Source of the DNA: Bacillota bacterium
GTDB lineage: Bacteria > Bacillota > Clostridia > Acetivibrionales > DTU013
NCBI GenBank assembly: GCA_023418915.1
Contig: JAEZYU010000019.1
Coordinates: forward strand, 1-63,730
Reading direction: 5' to 3'
Length of the DNA stretch: 63,730 nucleotides
The notes under the pieces are model-generated. The model did not search any database. It was not told the DNA's origin and saw nothing but the letters and a program-made list of their open reading frames with translations. The translations under genes and the position numbers were made by a program. This document shows, in pieces, positions 18,017 to 27,267 of this stretch; positions within the stretch are counted from its first letter, which is position 1, and the number at the start of each line of letters is the position of its first letter.

Positions 18017-18829
18017 ATGAAAAAATTATTTCAAAAGGGTATTATTAAGGGTATGAATGACGGTCTATTCCATCCCGAGGATAATGTTACTACTGAACAG
18101 TTTGTGGCAATGGTGATCAGAAACAGTAAAGGTAGTATAGAGCCAACGCGTGACGGCTGGTCATCGGGATATATGGATTATGCGTTGAATAAGGGAATAA
18201 TAGAGGACTATGATATAACAAATATGTGCAAACCGATCGAGCGCCGTTCTGCTGCAAGAATAGTTCATGAAGCGCTTCTAACGGAATATGGTGAAAGAGA
18301 TGAGTACGAATGGTCGGCTGCAGAATGTCTAAGAGACTTATATTTCTGTCATACCTGCGTTATGCATATAGCGCAGGTGTATATCAAAGGCATAATGCCC
18401 GGGCGTGCTAATAACGTATTTGATGCTATGGGCGGCATAACTCGAGCAGAAGCTGCAGCAATTGTCGTAAGAATGCTCAATAGGGAACAGCGTATTCCTC
18501 AGACTGAGTGCAGAAAGTATCAGAGTATAAAGCTGTCACCAGACAAAGCATGGGAGCTGATGCTGAACAATAATACTGCAATGCTTGTTGATGTTCGGCC
18601 TAGTGAGGATTACAAGGCAGGGCATATACAGGGAAGTATTTGCATACCGTTACATGATATATCAAATAACCCGTTCTCGGTATGCGATAGAAAGGACACT
18701 CCAATTATACTTTACTGTCAAAAGGGATATATGAGTTCAGCAGCAGCGCAAGTACTTATTGATGCAGGCTACAGCAGGATCTGCACAATTCCGGGCATAG
18801 AGCAGTATCAGTATGATTTGAGCAAGTAA
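18017..18829 (+). CDS. SLH-rhodanese fusion protein without signal peptide
   Basis: 270 aa. Residues about 1-155 hold SLH-like repeats (GIIKGMNDGLFHPEDNVTTE, MPGRANNVFDAMGGITRAEA). Residues about 170-270 are a rhodanese domain with VDVRPSEDYKAGHIQGS and the active loop CQKGYMSSA, where Cys would carry the sulfane sulfur. SLH domains normally sit on exported proteins, yet no signal sequence is visible and the first SLH unit begins at residue 1. Either the N terminus is lost or the SLH fold has been reused in the cytoplasm. The Shine-Dalgarno is weak (AGGA). It is unlinked to clear sulfur genes. Confidence 0.75.
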   Translation: MKKLFQKGIIKGMNDGLFHPEDNVTTEQFVAMVIRNSKGSIEPTRDGWSSGYMDYALNKGIIEDYDITNMCKPIERRSAARIVHEALLTEYGERDEYEWSAAECLRDLYFCHTCVMHIAQVYIKGIMPGRANNVFDAMGGITRAEAAAIVVRMLNREQRIPQTECRKYQSIKLSPDKAWELMLNNNTAMLVDVRPSEDYKAGHIQGSICIPLHDISNNPFSVCDRKDTPIILYCQKGYMSSAAAQVLIDAGYSRICTIPGIEQYQYDLSK

Positions 18830-18948
18830 TATTATACAGTCGACCAGCTTTACGTTCCTGTACCATTTCATCCCGCCCGGCTTCTGTTTTTATTGCAAAC
18901 GGAAATGAACGAAAACACAAAAGAAAACAAAAATTTTGCAAATTATTC

Positions 18949-19001
18949 TTGACAATAGGTAACTGGTTACGTATAATGCAATATGTAACTAGTTACCTAT
19001 T
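18949..19001 (+). promoter_or_regulatory. MarR operon promoter embedded in a large palindromic operator
   Basis: TTGACA (18949-18954), 17-nt spacer, TATAAT (18972-18977). Arms AATAGGTAACTGGTTAC (18954-18970) and GTAACTAGTTACCTATT (18985-19001) flank the -10 box. Each arm is itself a GTAAC/GTTAC dyad, so two MarR dimers could cover the promoter. Confidence 0.88.
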
Positions 19002-19029
19002 AGCATTACTTTGTAAGGGAGTTGATAAA

Positions 19030-19494
19030 ATGGATGATATGAAAGAAAAAGCCTATATATTTGGTTCCATCTTTATATTATCTAATAAGCTGCAGGTCCT
19101 GGGGGATAGACTTGACAGGACCCTGACGGTAAAGCAATGGCTTTTATTAGCGGGTATCTACAAAAGCAGTAAAGAGAACCCCACAATAAGTGAGGTTGCA
19201 GCACTCATAGGCAATTCGAGGCAGAACGTAAAAAAAATGGTCGTTATACTCGAAAAAGCAGGATTTATTACAATAGAAAATGATTCGAATGATGCAAGGG
19301 TTCAGAGAATCAAGCTGACAAAGAAATGCCTGGATTATTTAGTACAACGGGGAAAGAGCGAGCTTGATTTTATGGAGCAGCTGTTTGAGGGCTTTGAGTC
19401 GATGGAGCTTAAAGCTATGGTAAATGGGATATCAAGGCTGGAGAAAAATATTGTTAAAATGGCGAGGTTAAATAGTGATGAAGAAAAGGAGTAA
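19030..19494 (+). CDS. MarR family transcriptional regulator
   Basis: 154 aa winged-helix protein: TVKQWLLLAGIYKSS, ISEVAALIGNSRQNVKKMV (recognition helix), wing DSNDARVQRIKLT, and C-terminal dimer helices. The start is ATG 19030 behind AAGGGAG. The promoter is buried in two GTAACT dyads, so autorepression is very likely. It overlaps the next gene by 20 nt and is probably cotranscribed with it. Confidence 0.9.
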   Translation: MDDMKEKAYIFGSIFILSNKLQVLGDRLDRTLTVKQWLLLAGIYKSSKENPTISEVAALIGNSRQNVKKMVVILEKAGFITIENDSNDARVQRIKLTKKCLDYLVQRGKSELDFMEQLFEGFESMELKAMVNGISRLEKNIVKMARLNSDEEKE

Positions 19495-20332
19495 AAGGAT
19501 TATGTGGATATTGGTCGTAATAGTAATTTTAGCAGCGGTTGTTGTTTTCCTAAAGCTGCCCTATTCAAAGCTGCTGTCTGAATTTCGCGGCACCGTTGAC
19601 AGCAGGATTTCAAGTACAAATAAGCAAGCAGATGTGTTTGCAGAAAAAGATCTGGAGGGTCTGCCTCTGCCGGTACAAAAGTATTTCAGATTCTGCGGAT
19701 GGCTTGGGGCACCGAAAATGTCTTATATGAAGGCTTACCTAACAGAAGTGGATTTTAAGATGTCTGAAAAAAGAACTATAAAAATCGACTATGTACAGTA
19801 TAACTTTGTAGAAAAACCGGATCGATTCGCTTTCATCAAGTCATCCATGTTTGGAGTGCCATTTGAGGGGTTCGATTCCTATAATAGCGGTATTGGGAGC
19901 ATGAAAGGGGTTTTTGCCAAGGTAATTCCCCTGTTTGACCAGCGAGGTACGGATATGAACAAGTCATGTCTTGTTACCATACTTGCGGAGTGCCTTCTTG
20001 TTCCCAATGTTGTTTTACAGGATTATATAGAATGGGAGGAAATAGATGATACACATGTAAAAGCAACGATTTCATATTATGGAATTTCGGGAAGCGGTGT
20101 TTTTACTTTTGATGAAAATGGAGCGGTACTATCTTTCAAAACAAGTGACAGAACTGCAACTGATATGAATGGATCTATTAGGGAGGCTGAATGGTCGGCA
20201 GTTTATAGTGATTATGAAAATGTCAACGGAATAAAGCAGCCAAAGGTGCTAAAGTCAATCTGGCACTACCCTGAAGGAGACAGTGTTTATTTTAATGAAA
20301 ATGAAGTCGGCGTTGTAATTGAGTACTATTAG
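19475..20332 (+). CDS. Membrane-anchored DUF6544/DUF6920-like protein
   Basis: 285 aa with one N-terminal membrane segment (about residues 8-25) and a large extracytoplasmic domain containing LPLPVQKYFRFCGWLG and VNGIKQPKVLKSIWHYPEGD, which recall the DUF6544 family. The start is GTG 19475 (GAGG at 7 nt) or ATG 19478, inside the end of the MarR gene. The coupling suggests the MarR protein controls this membrane protein. Function unknown. Confidence 0.72.
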   Translation: MMKKRSKRIMWILVVIVILAAVVVFLKLPYSKLLSEFRGTVDSRISSTNKQADVFAEKDLEGLPLPVQKYFRFCGWLGAPKMSYMKAYLTEVDFKMSEKRTIKIDYVQYNFVEKPDRFAFIKSSMFGVPFEGFDSYNSGIGSMKGVFAKVIPLFDQRGTDMNKSCLVTILAECLLVPNVVLQDYIEWEEIDDTHVKATISYYGISGSGVFTFDENGAVLSFKTSDRTATDMNGSIREAEWSAVYSDYENVNGIKQPKVLKSIWHYPEGDSVYFNENEVGVVIEYY

Positions 20333-20446
20333 AGAGGCTGGATGCATATTCCGACATCCGAGTGGGGCAGCATACTTTTGGATTTTCACAATTATCTATG
20401 TGGTAGACGGCTGTGTTATAATAGCATAAAAAAGATAAAGAGGTCT

Positions 20447-21724
20447 ATGACTATAAAAGAAAATAATATATATAGTACTTCAAGGAAAATTATTAAGTAC
20501 ATAGGTTTGCTATTATATATTTTGATCATAATGGAGTTGTGGGGTTGTGGATATCAGAATAAATCTGATATATCAGCAGCACCTGAACATGGGCCCTTTC
20601 AGACCCATGAGCAGAGTCCGGAGGAAAGCCATGCCGAGAGTCCGGAGGAAAACCATGTCCAGGCTCGGGAGTCGTCTGCGGGAATGACGGAAAACAATAT
20701 CGATACAATCGGGGATGCTGAAGCGACAAATATGCGAGAAGACCTAAATCAATATAGTTTTGTCCTAACATTTGCCGGAGATATAAATTTTGATGAGGAT
20801 TGGATCACTATGAAGCATTATAACAAGGCGGCAAATGGGATCTATGACTGCATTTCTCCTGAATTGATACAGATAATGCGAGATGCAGATATTATGTGCA
20901 TCAACAATGAATTTACATATAGTACCCGTGGTGCTCCGCTGAATAATAAAGCTTATACTTTCAGAGCAGATCCATCAAGGGTTGACATTTTAAATGAATT
21001 GGGAGTAGATATTGTAAGTCTTGCCAACAATCATGTATATGATTATGGTGAACAATCATTGATAGACACTATGGCTACACTAAAACAGGCAGGTATACTT
21101 TATTATGGTGCCGGTCATGACCTGGACGAGGCCATGAAGCCTGTGTACTTTGAAATACAAGGAAAGACCATTGCCTATATTGCAGCATCACGGGCTGAAA
21201 AATACAAGATGACCCCCCAGGCGACTGAAAACAAGCCAGGTATTTTGCGGTGCTATGATACGGAGCTGTTTATTCAGTCAATAAAGGAAGCAAAGGAGAA
21301 TTCGGACTATGTTATTGCTTATGTTCATTGGGGTACGGAATTCAGCCATGAGTTAGAAAATGTACAGATCACCACAGGTAAGGAATATCTGGATTCTGGT
21401 GCTGATATAGTGATCGGCGCACATCCTCATTGCCTCCAGGGAATAGAGTTTTATAACGGAAAACCCATTATATACAGTCTTGGAAACTTCTGGTTCAACG
21501 GTCAGACGGTAGATACAATGCTGCTGAATATAAATTTCTATGGTGATGTTAATGACGAATTTATTGAGTTGAAAATCGTCCCAGCAATACAAGCTGACAA
21601 TACAACCACAATCGTGACTGACCAATCTGAAAAGGAACGGATTTATTCGTTTTTAGAGGATATTTCTATTAATGCAGAAATCAATGAAGCAGGGATCATT
21701 TCACAGAGTCAGATCACAGAATGA
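20447..21724 (+). CDS. CapA-family (PGA_cap) metallophosphatase-like lipoprotein
   Basis: About 425 aa. Signal segment with lipobox LWGCG at about residue 32, then a Ser/Glu/His-rich linker built from a duplicated SPEES/SPEEN unit, then a PGA_cap domain with all the usual blocks: FAGDINFDEDW, INNEFTYS, SLANNHVYDYG, YVHWGTEF, IGAHPHCLQG, YSLGNFWF. In Bacillus CapA aids poly-gamma-glutamate capsule export, but most clostridial homologues are of unknown role and no capB or capC is nearby. The start at ATG 20447 is chosen because it leads straight into the signal peptide; TATAAT lies at 20417-20422. Confidence 0.85.
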   Translation: MTIKENNIYSTSRKIIKYIGLLLYILIIMELWGCGYQNKSDISAAPEHGPFQTHEQSPEESHAESPEENHVQARESSAGMTENNIDTIGDAEATNMREDLNQYSFVLTFAGDINFDEDWITMKHYNKAANGIYDCISPELIQIMRDADIMCINNEFTYSTRGAPLNNKAYTFRADPSRVDILNELGVDIVSLANNHVYDYGEQSLIDTMATLKQAGILYYGAGHDLDEAMKPVYFEIQGKTIAYIAASRAEKYKMTPQATENKPGILRCYDTELFIQSIKEAKENSDYVIAYVHWGTEFSHELENVQITTGKEYLDSGADIVIGAHPHCLQGIEFYNGKPIIYSLGNFWFNGQTVDTMLLNINFYGDVNDEFIELKIVPAIQADNTTTIVTDQSEKERIYSFLEDISINAEINEAGIISQSQITE

Positions 21725-21741
21725 GCGAATTGCATTAAAGC

Positions 21742-22038
21742 ATGTTGACCTGCGGTCAGCAAAGGCTATCAGGTTTTGCGGAAACTATATTCCAGGCTGT
21801 CAGCGAGAAAGAATGGAGGCGTGCGTTTGAAAGGGTTCCGCTTAAAGAAGGCGTGGATCGAGAGAAAGCCTTTAAATTGATAATGATTACGCTGGACTAT
21901 TTCGATAAGAAGTATTTTTCGGATCTGAAGGATAATAACGATCTGAAAGAAACGCATCTGCAAGAATATATTGAGGAGAGCAACACCTTTCTTTCAATGA
22001 TCAGATTTGGAATATCGGGTGCCTGGCACGACACATAG
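21742..22038 (+). pseudogene. C-terminal fragment of a TetR-family regulator, fused to repeat
   Basis: 98 aa resembling the C-terminal ligand/dimer domain of TetR proteins (LIMITLDYFDKKYFSDLKD, HLQEYIEESNTFLSMIRFGI). The DNA-binding half is absent: an in-frame stop lies directly before codon 1 and no HTH is found upstream. The 3' end runs into the dispersed repeat, which supplies the last residues GAWHDT and the stop. A remnant, broken at both ends. Confidence 0.7.
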
Positions 22039-22107
22039 ACACTTATTTTCTGATGCGAATAAGTGTCTATGTGTCGTGCCAGGCACCTAAAATTGGCACC
22101 TAAAATT
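22018..22107. repeat. Dispersed palindromic repeat, full copy
   Basis: Arms of 30 nt at 22018-22047 and 22058-22087 (GGTGCCTGGCACGACAC at the outer end, ACACTTATT/AATAAGTGT at the loop, 10-nt loop), followed by a second GGCACCTAAAAT. It lies between convergent genes and provides the stop of both the TetR remnant and the leftward lipoprotein gene. It can fold as a bidirectional terminator-like hairpin. Confidence 0.95.
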
Positions 22108-23167
22108 TCAGCCTGCACACTTTATTGCCATAGGTGGTGAAATATATGTAGTCCTCCCCAAATTCTTTACTCCCAAAGGAAATGATATGATTGCTGACAG
22201 GTTCAGTCATAGCCATCATAGACAGGTCACCATTTTCGTCAATCACCAGAATGTGGGCCATACCATCTATAGAAACGTATGCGTTACCGCTGTCACTAAA
22301 AATAATATTCAGCGGTGCACCAAATGAACCAGAATTTTTTACCGGCTCGCGAACGATTTCTATTCCCTCACCTACAGAACCATCTTCATTTATTGCATAT
22401 TTGATAATTGCTTTTGAATTGAAATCTGTCAGGTAAAGGTATTTATTATCGGGGGTGAATGCCATGGAAAAGAAGGAATAATAGGAATCTGAACAGAGAT
22501 ATTCCGTTCTTTCCAAATCGGCTGAATATTTATATACCTTGTTTCCACTAACAGTATATATATTGCCTTCCTTATCCAGTTCCAGGCCGCTTGCTCCAAG
22601 AAAACCTTTAAAATCATCCCTGATCAGGGTCGTTACATTTCCGCCGGCATCAATTTTCAGTATTCTGTCCTGGGCTGCTGCAATAATATTGTTGTCGCTG
22701 TCGTATTTCATATCCCATATAAACGGGCTTTTGAAGTAATAATCATTTCCCTTCTCAAGTAAACTCAGATCACAGAAGGTAGTTACGATGCCGCCACTGG
22801 TTACCTTATCCAACCCCTGAGGCCGTGCAACCAGCATGCTGCCTTCCTTGTCAAAGAGTATGCCTCCACAGGCGTGAGTATCTATTTCACAAAAGTCTTC
22901 ATATGCGTTTTCTGTACTCAATACAACTATTTCTTTAGGTTCTGCTTTTTTAGGTTCTGGTGCTTTATTGCTATCCTTCGGTTCGATTGAATTCATTATA
23001 TTATGGTCAGTATTTTCGCTCATAGTCCCATGACCGATATTGTCTTTCTCTTCTTTCTGACTATTTGCAATTTCATTGGATGCTGAATCTGGCACTGAAG
23101 CGGAACAAGATGAAAGTAATAGTACAGCCAGGCAAAAGGGAAAGGTTCTTGCAAGTTTCTTTAGCAT
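22100..23167 (-). CDS. Beta-propeller (NHL/SMP-30-like) lipoprotein
   Basis: 355 aa. Lipoprotein signal with lipobox LLSSC at about residue 18, a Lys/Glu-rich linker to about residue 80, then repeated propeller strands (GGILFDKEGSMLVARPQG, MKYDSDNNIIAAAQD, LELDKEGNIYTVSGNKVY, IIFSDSGNAYVSIDG). Probably an extracellular binding or lactonase-like propeller; no catalytic residues can be named. The start is ATG 23167 because GGAGG lies 8 nt upstream and the signal peptide begins there. The stop TAG is formed at the edge of the dispersed repeat. Confidence 0.78.
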   Translation of the reverse strand: MLKKLARTFPFCLAVLLLSSCSASVPDSASNEIANSQKEEKDNIGHGTMSENTDHNIMNSIEPKDSNKAPEPKKAEPKEIVVLSTENAYEDFCEIDTHACGGILFDKEGSMLVARPQGLDKVTSGGIVTTFCDLSLLEKGNDYYFKSPFIWDMKYDSDNNIIAAAQDRILKIDAGGNVTTLIRDDFKGFLGASGLELDKEGNIYTVSGNKVYKYSADLERTEYLCSDSYYSFFSMAFTPDNKYLYLTDFNSKAIIKYAINEDGSVGEGIEIVREPVKNSGSFGAPLNIIFSDSGNAYVSIDGMAHILVIDENGDLSMMAMTEPVSNHIISFGSKEFGEDYIYFTTYGNKVCRLKF

Positions 23168-23371
23168 ATTGTTTTCCTCCATGTTTATGTTTAGTTGTAA
23201 TATTAAGATAAAAAATATTCCATTACCAAGCATTTCTTGCTATTATTTTGTTAAATGGAAGTTGTGATATGTGCCGGATAGGCGGAGAAAACTCCCGTCT
23301 ATAGCAGGAACATGGCTGATATTCCGTGAGATTATGTTCAATTGTGTAACTCACCTGAGGAGATGCAAATA

Positions 23372-24244
23372 ATGAGTATATTGAATGATTTGGGGGAAGC
23401 CGTAAACTATATTGAAAGGAATATAAAGAATAAAATCAGCCTGGAAGATATTGCTGCTTCTTTGTATCTATCCAAATATCATTTTCACAGATTTTTTAGG
23501 GCTGCTACAAATAAAAAACTGATGGAATACGTAAGGATGCGCCGATTATCATTAAGTCTTGATGATTTACTATATACCGATCTAAAAATAAAAGATATTG
23601 CAGCAGAATTCGGGTTTGAACATGAACAGTCCTATAGCAGATCCTTTAGAAAGGCATTTGGCATAAGTCCTTCCCAATTCCGACTGAATAAGCAGCAAGT
23701 TCCAATCGTTGACAAACTTGACCTTAGTGCAATTGTGGCATTGGATGTCGGTATAATCCTATCGCCAAGCATCGTTGTAAGACCTGAGTTTTATGTTGTC
23801 GGAGTCGAGCATTCTGTGCTGGTGGAGGAAAACTATAATACCGGCCTGGCTAATAAATTGGCAAAAGACTTCTATTATAATCATAGTAAAAGAATAATGA
23901 ATGCAGTTGACCCGAATATACTTATAAGTCTGTCTGCTTATAAAGCTATTACTTCAAATGAAAGCATGTATTTACCTGCGCTGGAAGTGATGGATCTAAA
24001 CTCTGTACCGAAGGGTATGATCGGGAAAAAGATACCAACGCACAAATATGCTGTATTTAGGTATATAGGCTCTCATTCTGTAAATGAGATTACATTGAAA
24101 ACACTTAACGGTATTTACAACCATATTCAAACCTGGCTCCACCATTCACAGTATATTCAGAATGGCGGATTTCATTTTGAAATGATCGACAATAGGATTT
24201 CTAAGGATGATTATTGTGAAGCATCCATCTATATCCCAGTTTAG
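23372..24244 (+). CDS. AraC-family regulator with GyrI-like effector domain
   Basis: About 290 aa. The N-terminal AraC double helix-turn-helix (ISLEDIAASLYLSKYHFHR, IKDIAAEFGFEHEQSYSRSF, AFGISPSQFR) is followed by a GyrI-like small-molecule-binding domain (VMDLNSVPKGMIGKKIPTHK, FEMIDNR, CEASIYIPV), as in Rob/SoxS-type and BmrR-like sensors. The start is ATG 23372, 9 nt after GAGGAG. The TAG stop shares its G with the first base of the dispersed repeat. It may sense cationic or amphipathic compounds; target unknown. Confidence 0.9.
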   Translation: MSILNDLGEAVNYIERNIKNKISLEDIAASLYLSKYHFHRFFRAATNKKLMEYVRMRRLSLSLDDLLYTDLKIKDIAAEFGFEHEQSYSRSFRKAFGISPSQFRLNKQQVPIVDKLDLSAIVALDVGIILSPSIVVRPEFYVVGVEHSVLVEENYNTGLANKLAKDFYYNHSKRIMNAVDPNILISLSAYKAITSNESMYLPALEVMDLNSVPKGMIGKKIPTHKYAVFRYIGSHSVNEITLKTLNGIYNHIQTWLHHSQYIQNGGFHFEMIDNRISKDDYCEASIYIPV

Positions 24245-24316
24245 GTGCCAGGCACGACACTTAGACACTTATTCTTTCATCGAAAGAATAAGTGTCTAAG
24301 TGTCGTGCCTGGCACC
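24244..24316. repeat. Dispersed palindromic repeat, full copy
   Basis: Arms 24244-24273 and 24287-24316 around a 13-nt loop that itself pairs (CTTTC/GAAAG). It sits between the convergent AraC and LuxR/MalT-type genes. The AraC stop overlaps its first base; the leftward gene ends inside the right arm with GARHDT-stop. Confidence 0.95.
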
Positions 24317-26767
24317 CAAAATTTTGATTGCTGAGACTCTGCTGCTGACGCCAAGCTTTTGGTAGATGTTTTTAAAGTGGGATTTTACGGTTTCGTCGGA
24401 AATGTATAAACGAGCTGCAATCTCCTTTCTGCTCAGTCCTTCGGCTGCCAGAGACAGGATATCGGTTTCACGCTGTGACAGCGGTGATGAAGGATATGAC
24501 AGTCCTTTGATCGTCTGCTCGTATTTCTGACAAAGTGTCAGGATATGACTCAAGTACTCATCGTTAGGGTGGTTTTGGACAATCAACTGCATCATACTCA
24601 TAATGTGCGGTGCGCTTTCCACAAAGGGCATGACCAGCCGGTCGGCGCGGGCGGTGTTCAGTGCGGCTTCAAGAAAGGCTGTTCCGGCGCTTGCTCCATA
24701 TAAGCCGCACTTGGCTGCCGATTCGAAAATTTGGTTGTGTATAAAACCAAGCTGGTTGCTGAAAACAGAGAAGTGCTTTTTGAACTGTACGGTCAAGGCC
24801 TCCAGCTTTGCGTACTTTTTTTGCGCCATAACTGCCTTGCCATATACAAGATAGCTATATGAGGCTCCCATATGGTACATATTGGCGGACTCCATGTCTC
24901 CTGTTTGCAGCCATGACGGGATCTGCTCGATCTGGCATAAGTTTGCAAAAATATAGCCCCTGCACAGGTCGACTGCTGTATTGTAGAACGGCCTGTTTAT
25001 TCTTTCCGCATCACGCTGCAGCTGTTTCAGGAGCTCCAGAGCCTCAGGGAGCCTGCCCTGTATGATGCGCAGCCGTATCAGGCAAAACCTTGCACTGATA
25101 ATGATATATATCTGCGACATAGTTTCCGCTTTAGCGATTGTCTGGAGGACGTTGTGCTGCACATTGTCGAAGTCTCCAGTCTCCAGGGCATATTCGGCCA
25201 GTGCAAGGGAATCGCAGCCCGTTCCCCAGCCATTGGAAAATTCGATGAAATCTAAACATTTGGAGGATGTGTCCGACAGTTCACTGAGGCTGCCTGCATC
25301 TCTGAAATAGATGTAAAGCAGCTGCAGGGAGCCAAAAGTAAATGTATATCCCCGAAGCAGGATGTATGAACTCTGCCCGTTCAGCAGTCCGATGATGTCT
25401 TTGTCGAAGGCTGCCATTTCACGTAAATGATTGAAATGAGTGAGCTTGCGGATAATCATGATTTCACCCAGGATCCGGTCACGATAAGCTTCATCGATAC
25501 CGTCGATATTTTCGTAGTGGCTTTTGAGCTCATCCAAACGCTCCGACCATCCAAGGACCGCATTTTGCTTACCCTGTATGAAGGAATGAAAAATGTGGAG
25601 AAGATAAGCAAAAGGGTATTGAATCAATATTTCCCGGGGTATACTATCAAACATATCATCTGCACCAAAAAATCTAATTAGTACATTACGGATGTTTTGC
25701 GGGTCATTCATATGGGATAGGATTCGCTCCGTCTGTCCGGCACGGTTCCAGTACCCATAGGCCGTTTGATATTCCTGGCTTTCAAGATACCAGTCTCCAA
25801 GGCGCTCATACAATCCACAGATTTCTTTCTGTGAGAAATTTCTCTTCAGCCGCAGGTAGTCAAGGAATATGCTGTGGACCGTATAAGCTTTACTTTTCTC
25901 ATCATACAAAACAAATGCATTATCCCTGCTCAGCTTCTTCAGTATCAGCGGCGCATTTATATTGCCTGTTACAAATTCAGCCTGTTCAGCCGTAAAGCCT
26001 TCCATGATAGAGAGCTTCAGCAAAAAGTCCTGAATATCTTTGTTGTAGGGGGTAAACAATGCTTTTTCGACCATTTCCTCAATAGTGGAGCACATTCCTA
26101 CAGGAATACCATTTTCAAGGCTCAGCAGGACAATATATATGAAAGAGATCCATCCGTCGGTGTATTCACATATCTTATTCAGATCACTATCGGTTATACC
26201 ATCAAGCATCATGCGACAGTAATTGCGCATCTCTGATTCGGTAAACTTTAGATTCTGTCTGGAAAAAACACAGCAAATGCCCTTTGAGAGCAGGTCGATG
26301 AATTCGATGTCGGTGGTATCCCTTGTGATGAGCAGTATGTGCAGCCCGTCAAGCTCCTCACGGGCAAGACGCAGGATCAGCTTTTTCAGCCCTGTATCCC
26401 GGGCATGATGGTAATCATCTAGCACCATGAGGAAGTTCTCTCCAGTGATCACACCTGACAGAATCTGCAAAACCTTTTCGGTTTGCGGTGCATCATATGG
26501 AAGGCCGAGGGACTTTAGGGCAAGCCCTGCCTGAGAGTCGATTTTTACTATTTCATCGGTGAATTTGTTCCAGAAGGCTAATTCTGAATTGCTCAAATCA
26601 GGGAAGGTAAACCAAAAGTGCTCTAATTTTTCTGCTTCAATAAATTTTTTTACTGCTGTAGTTTTTCCATAACCCATGGGAGCTTCCAATATTGCAAGAG
26701 GATAATCATAGACAGCAGACAGTACTTTGTTGATACGAGGTCTTTCCAGAAATTTTGTATTCCTCAA
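24296..26767 (-). CDS. MalT-like LuxR-family ATP-dependent regulator, module A
   Basis: 823 aa STAND-type regulator. Walker A EAPMGYGKTTA (about residues 28-38), Walker B LMVLDDYHH, a winged-helix/TPR-like middle of about 500 residues, and a C-terminal LuxR HTH (LSQRETDILSLAAEGLSRKE, LYISDETVKSHFKNIYQKLG). It starts at TTG 26767 behind AGGGGTGGGG. Its last residues and stop come from the dispersed repeat. It diverges from the DUF2442 gene and the giant SLH gene; the intergenic palindrome at 26861-26880 is the obvious operator. A paralogue with the same neighbours lies at 36056. The inducer is unknown; MalT itself binds maltotriose. Confidence 0.92.
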   Translation of the reverse strand: MRNTKFLERPRINKVLSAVYDYPLAILEAPMGYGKTTAVKKFIEAEKLEHFWFTFPDLSNSELAFWNKFTDEIVKIDSQAGLALKSLGLPYDAPQTEKVLQILSGVITGENFLMVLDDYHHARDTGLKKLILRLAREELDGLHILLITRDTTDIEFIDLLSKGICCVFSRQNLKFTESEMRNYCRMMLDGITDSDLNKICEYTDGWISFIYIVLLSLENGIPVGMCSTIEEMVEKALFTPYNKDIQDFLLKLSIMEGFTAEQAEFVTGNINAPLILKKLSRDNAFVLYDEKSKAYTVHSIFLDYLRLKRNFSQKEICGLYERLGDWYLESQEYQTAYGYWNRAGQTERILSHMNDPQNIRNVLIRFFGADDMFDSIPREILIQYPFAYLLHIFHSFIQGKQNAVLGWSERLDELKSHYENIDGIDEAYRDRILGEIMIIRKLTHFNHLREMAAFDKDIIGLLNGQSSYILLRGYTFTFGSLQLLYIYFRDAGSLSELSDTSSKCLDFIEFSNGWGTGCDSLALAEYALETGDFDNVQHNVLQTIAKAETMSQIYIIISARFCLIRLRIIQGRLPEALELLKQLQRDAERINRPFYNTAVDLCRGYIFANLCQIEQIPSWLQTGDMESANMYHMGASYSYLVYGKAVMAQKKYAKLEALTVQFKKHFSVFSNQLGFIHNQIFESAAKCGLYGASAGTAFLEAALNTARADRLVMPFVESAPHIMSMMQLIVQNHPNDEYLSHILTLCQKYEQTIKGLSYPSSPLSQRETDILSLAAEGLSRKEIAARLYISDETVKSHFKNIYQKLGVSSRVSAIKILGARHDT

Positions 26768-26860
26768 ATTATCCCCACCCCTTAAACATTCAATTTAATT
26801 ATACCAGAAGTGGACTTGCATGCCAATTATTAACGAAAAATAACGAATAATGTAGAAATA

Positions 26861-26880
26861 AATCCCCCGCATGGGGGATA
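26861..26880. promoter_or_regulatory. Palindrome upstream of DUF2442 gene, module A
   Basis: ATCCCCCGCATGGGGGAT is a CCCCC/GGGGG dyad centred about 71 nt before the ATG at 26942. A related dyad (TACCCAATGGGTA) sits about 77 nt before the DUF2442 start of module B. GGGGGAT also resembles the MalT box core (GGGGAT). Candidate binding site for the adjacent LuxR/MalT-type protein. Confidence 0.5.
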
Positions 26881-26941
26881 TCCGAAAAACAGCAATTTCA
26901 TTAAAATAGATAGTGAATACAGATAGAAAGGCGACATTAGC

Positions 26942-27196
26942 ATGAGTAAGATCATAAATGTCCAAGGTAGTGATGATTACAAGCTCTTTATAGACTTTGA
27001 GGACGGGAGCAGTATAACTTACAATATGCAAAAGCTGGTCAAATCCATTCCCTATCTCAGGCTGAAGGACGTGACAAGGTTTCAGACCGTAAAATTCGAC
27101 GACAAATCAATTTACTGGGGTGCTGTGGATCAAAAACCGGAATATCTTCCGCTAAAACTCAGTATCGATACGATTCTGTTTTCTCTGAGGGATTGA
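26942..27196 (+). CDS. DUF2442-family small protein, module A
   Basis: 84 aa, with IINVQGSDDYKLFIDFEDGS, a buried Phe/Leu pattern and FDDKSIYWG, matching the DUF2442/NE0471-like fold. It is located between the regulator and the giant surface-protein gene, as in module B. DUF2442 proteins are often associated with toxin-antitoxin or regulatory pairs, but their function is not established. Here it may act with the regulator or be the first gene of the surface-protein operon. Confidence 0.82.
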   Translation: MSKIINVQGSDDYKLFIDFEDGSSITYNMQKLVKSIPYLRLKDVTRFQTVKFDDKSIYWGAVDQKPEYLPLKLSIDTILFSLRD

Positions 27197-27267
27197 GTGA
27201 TGTGCGGACAGCCTTTTTATGGGTGAAAGTCAAGATGAATTCTCCAGGTGAGTCCGGTAGCATGAAT

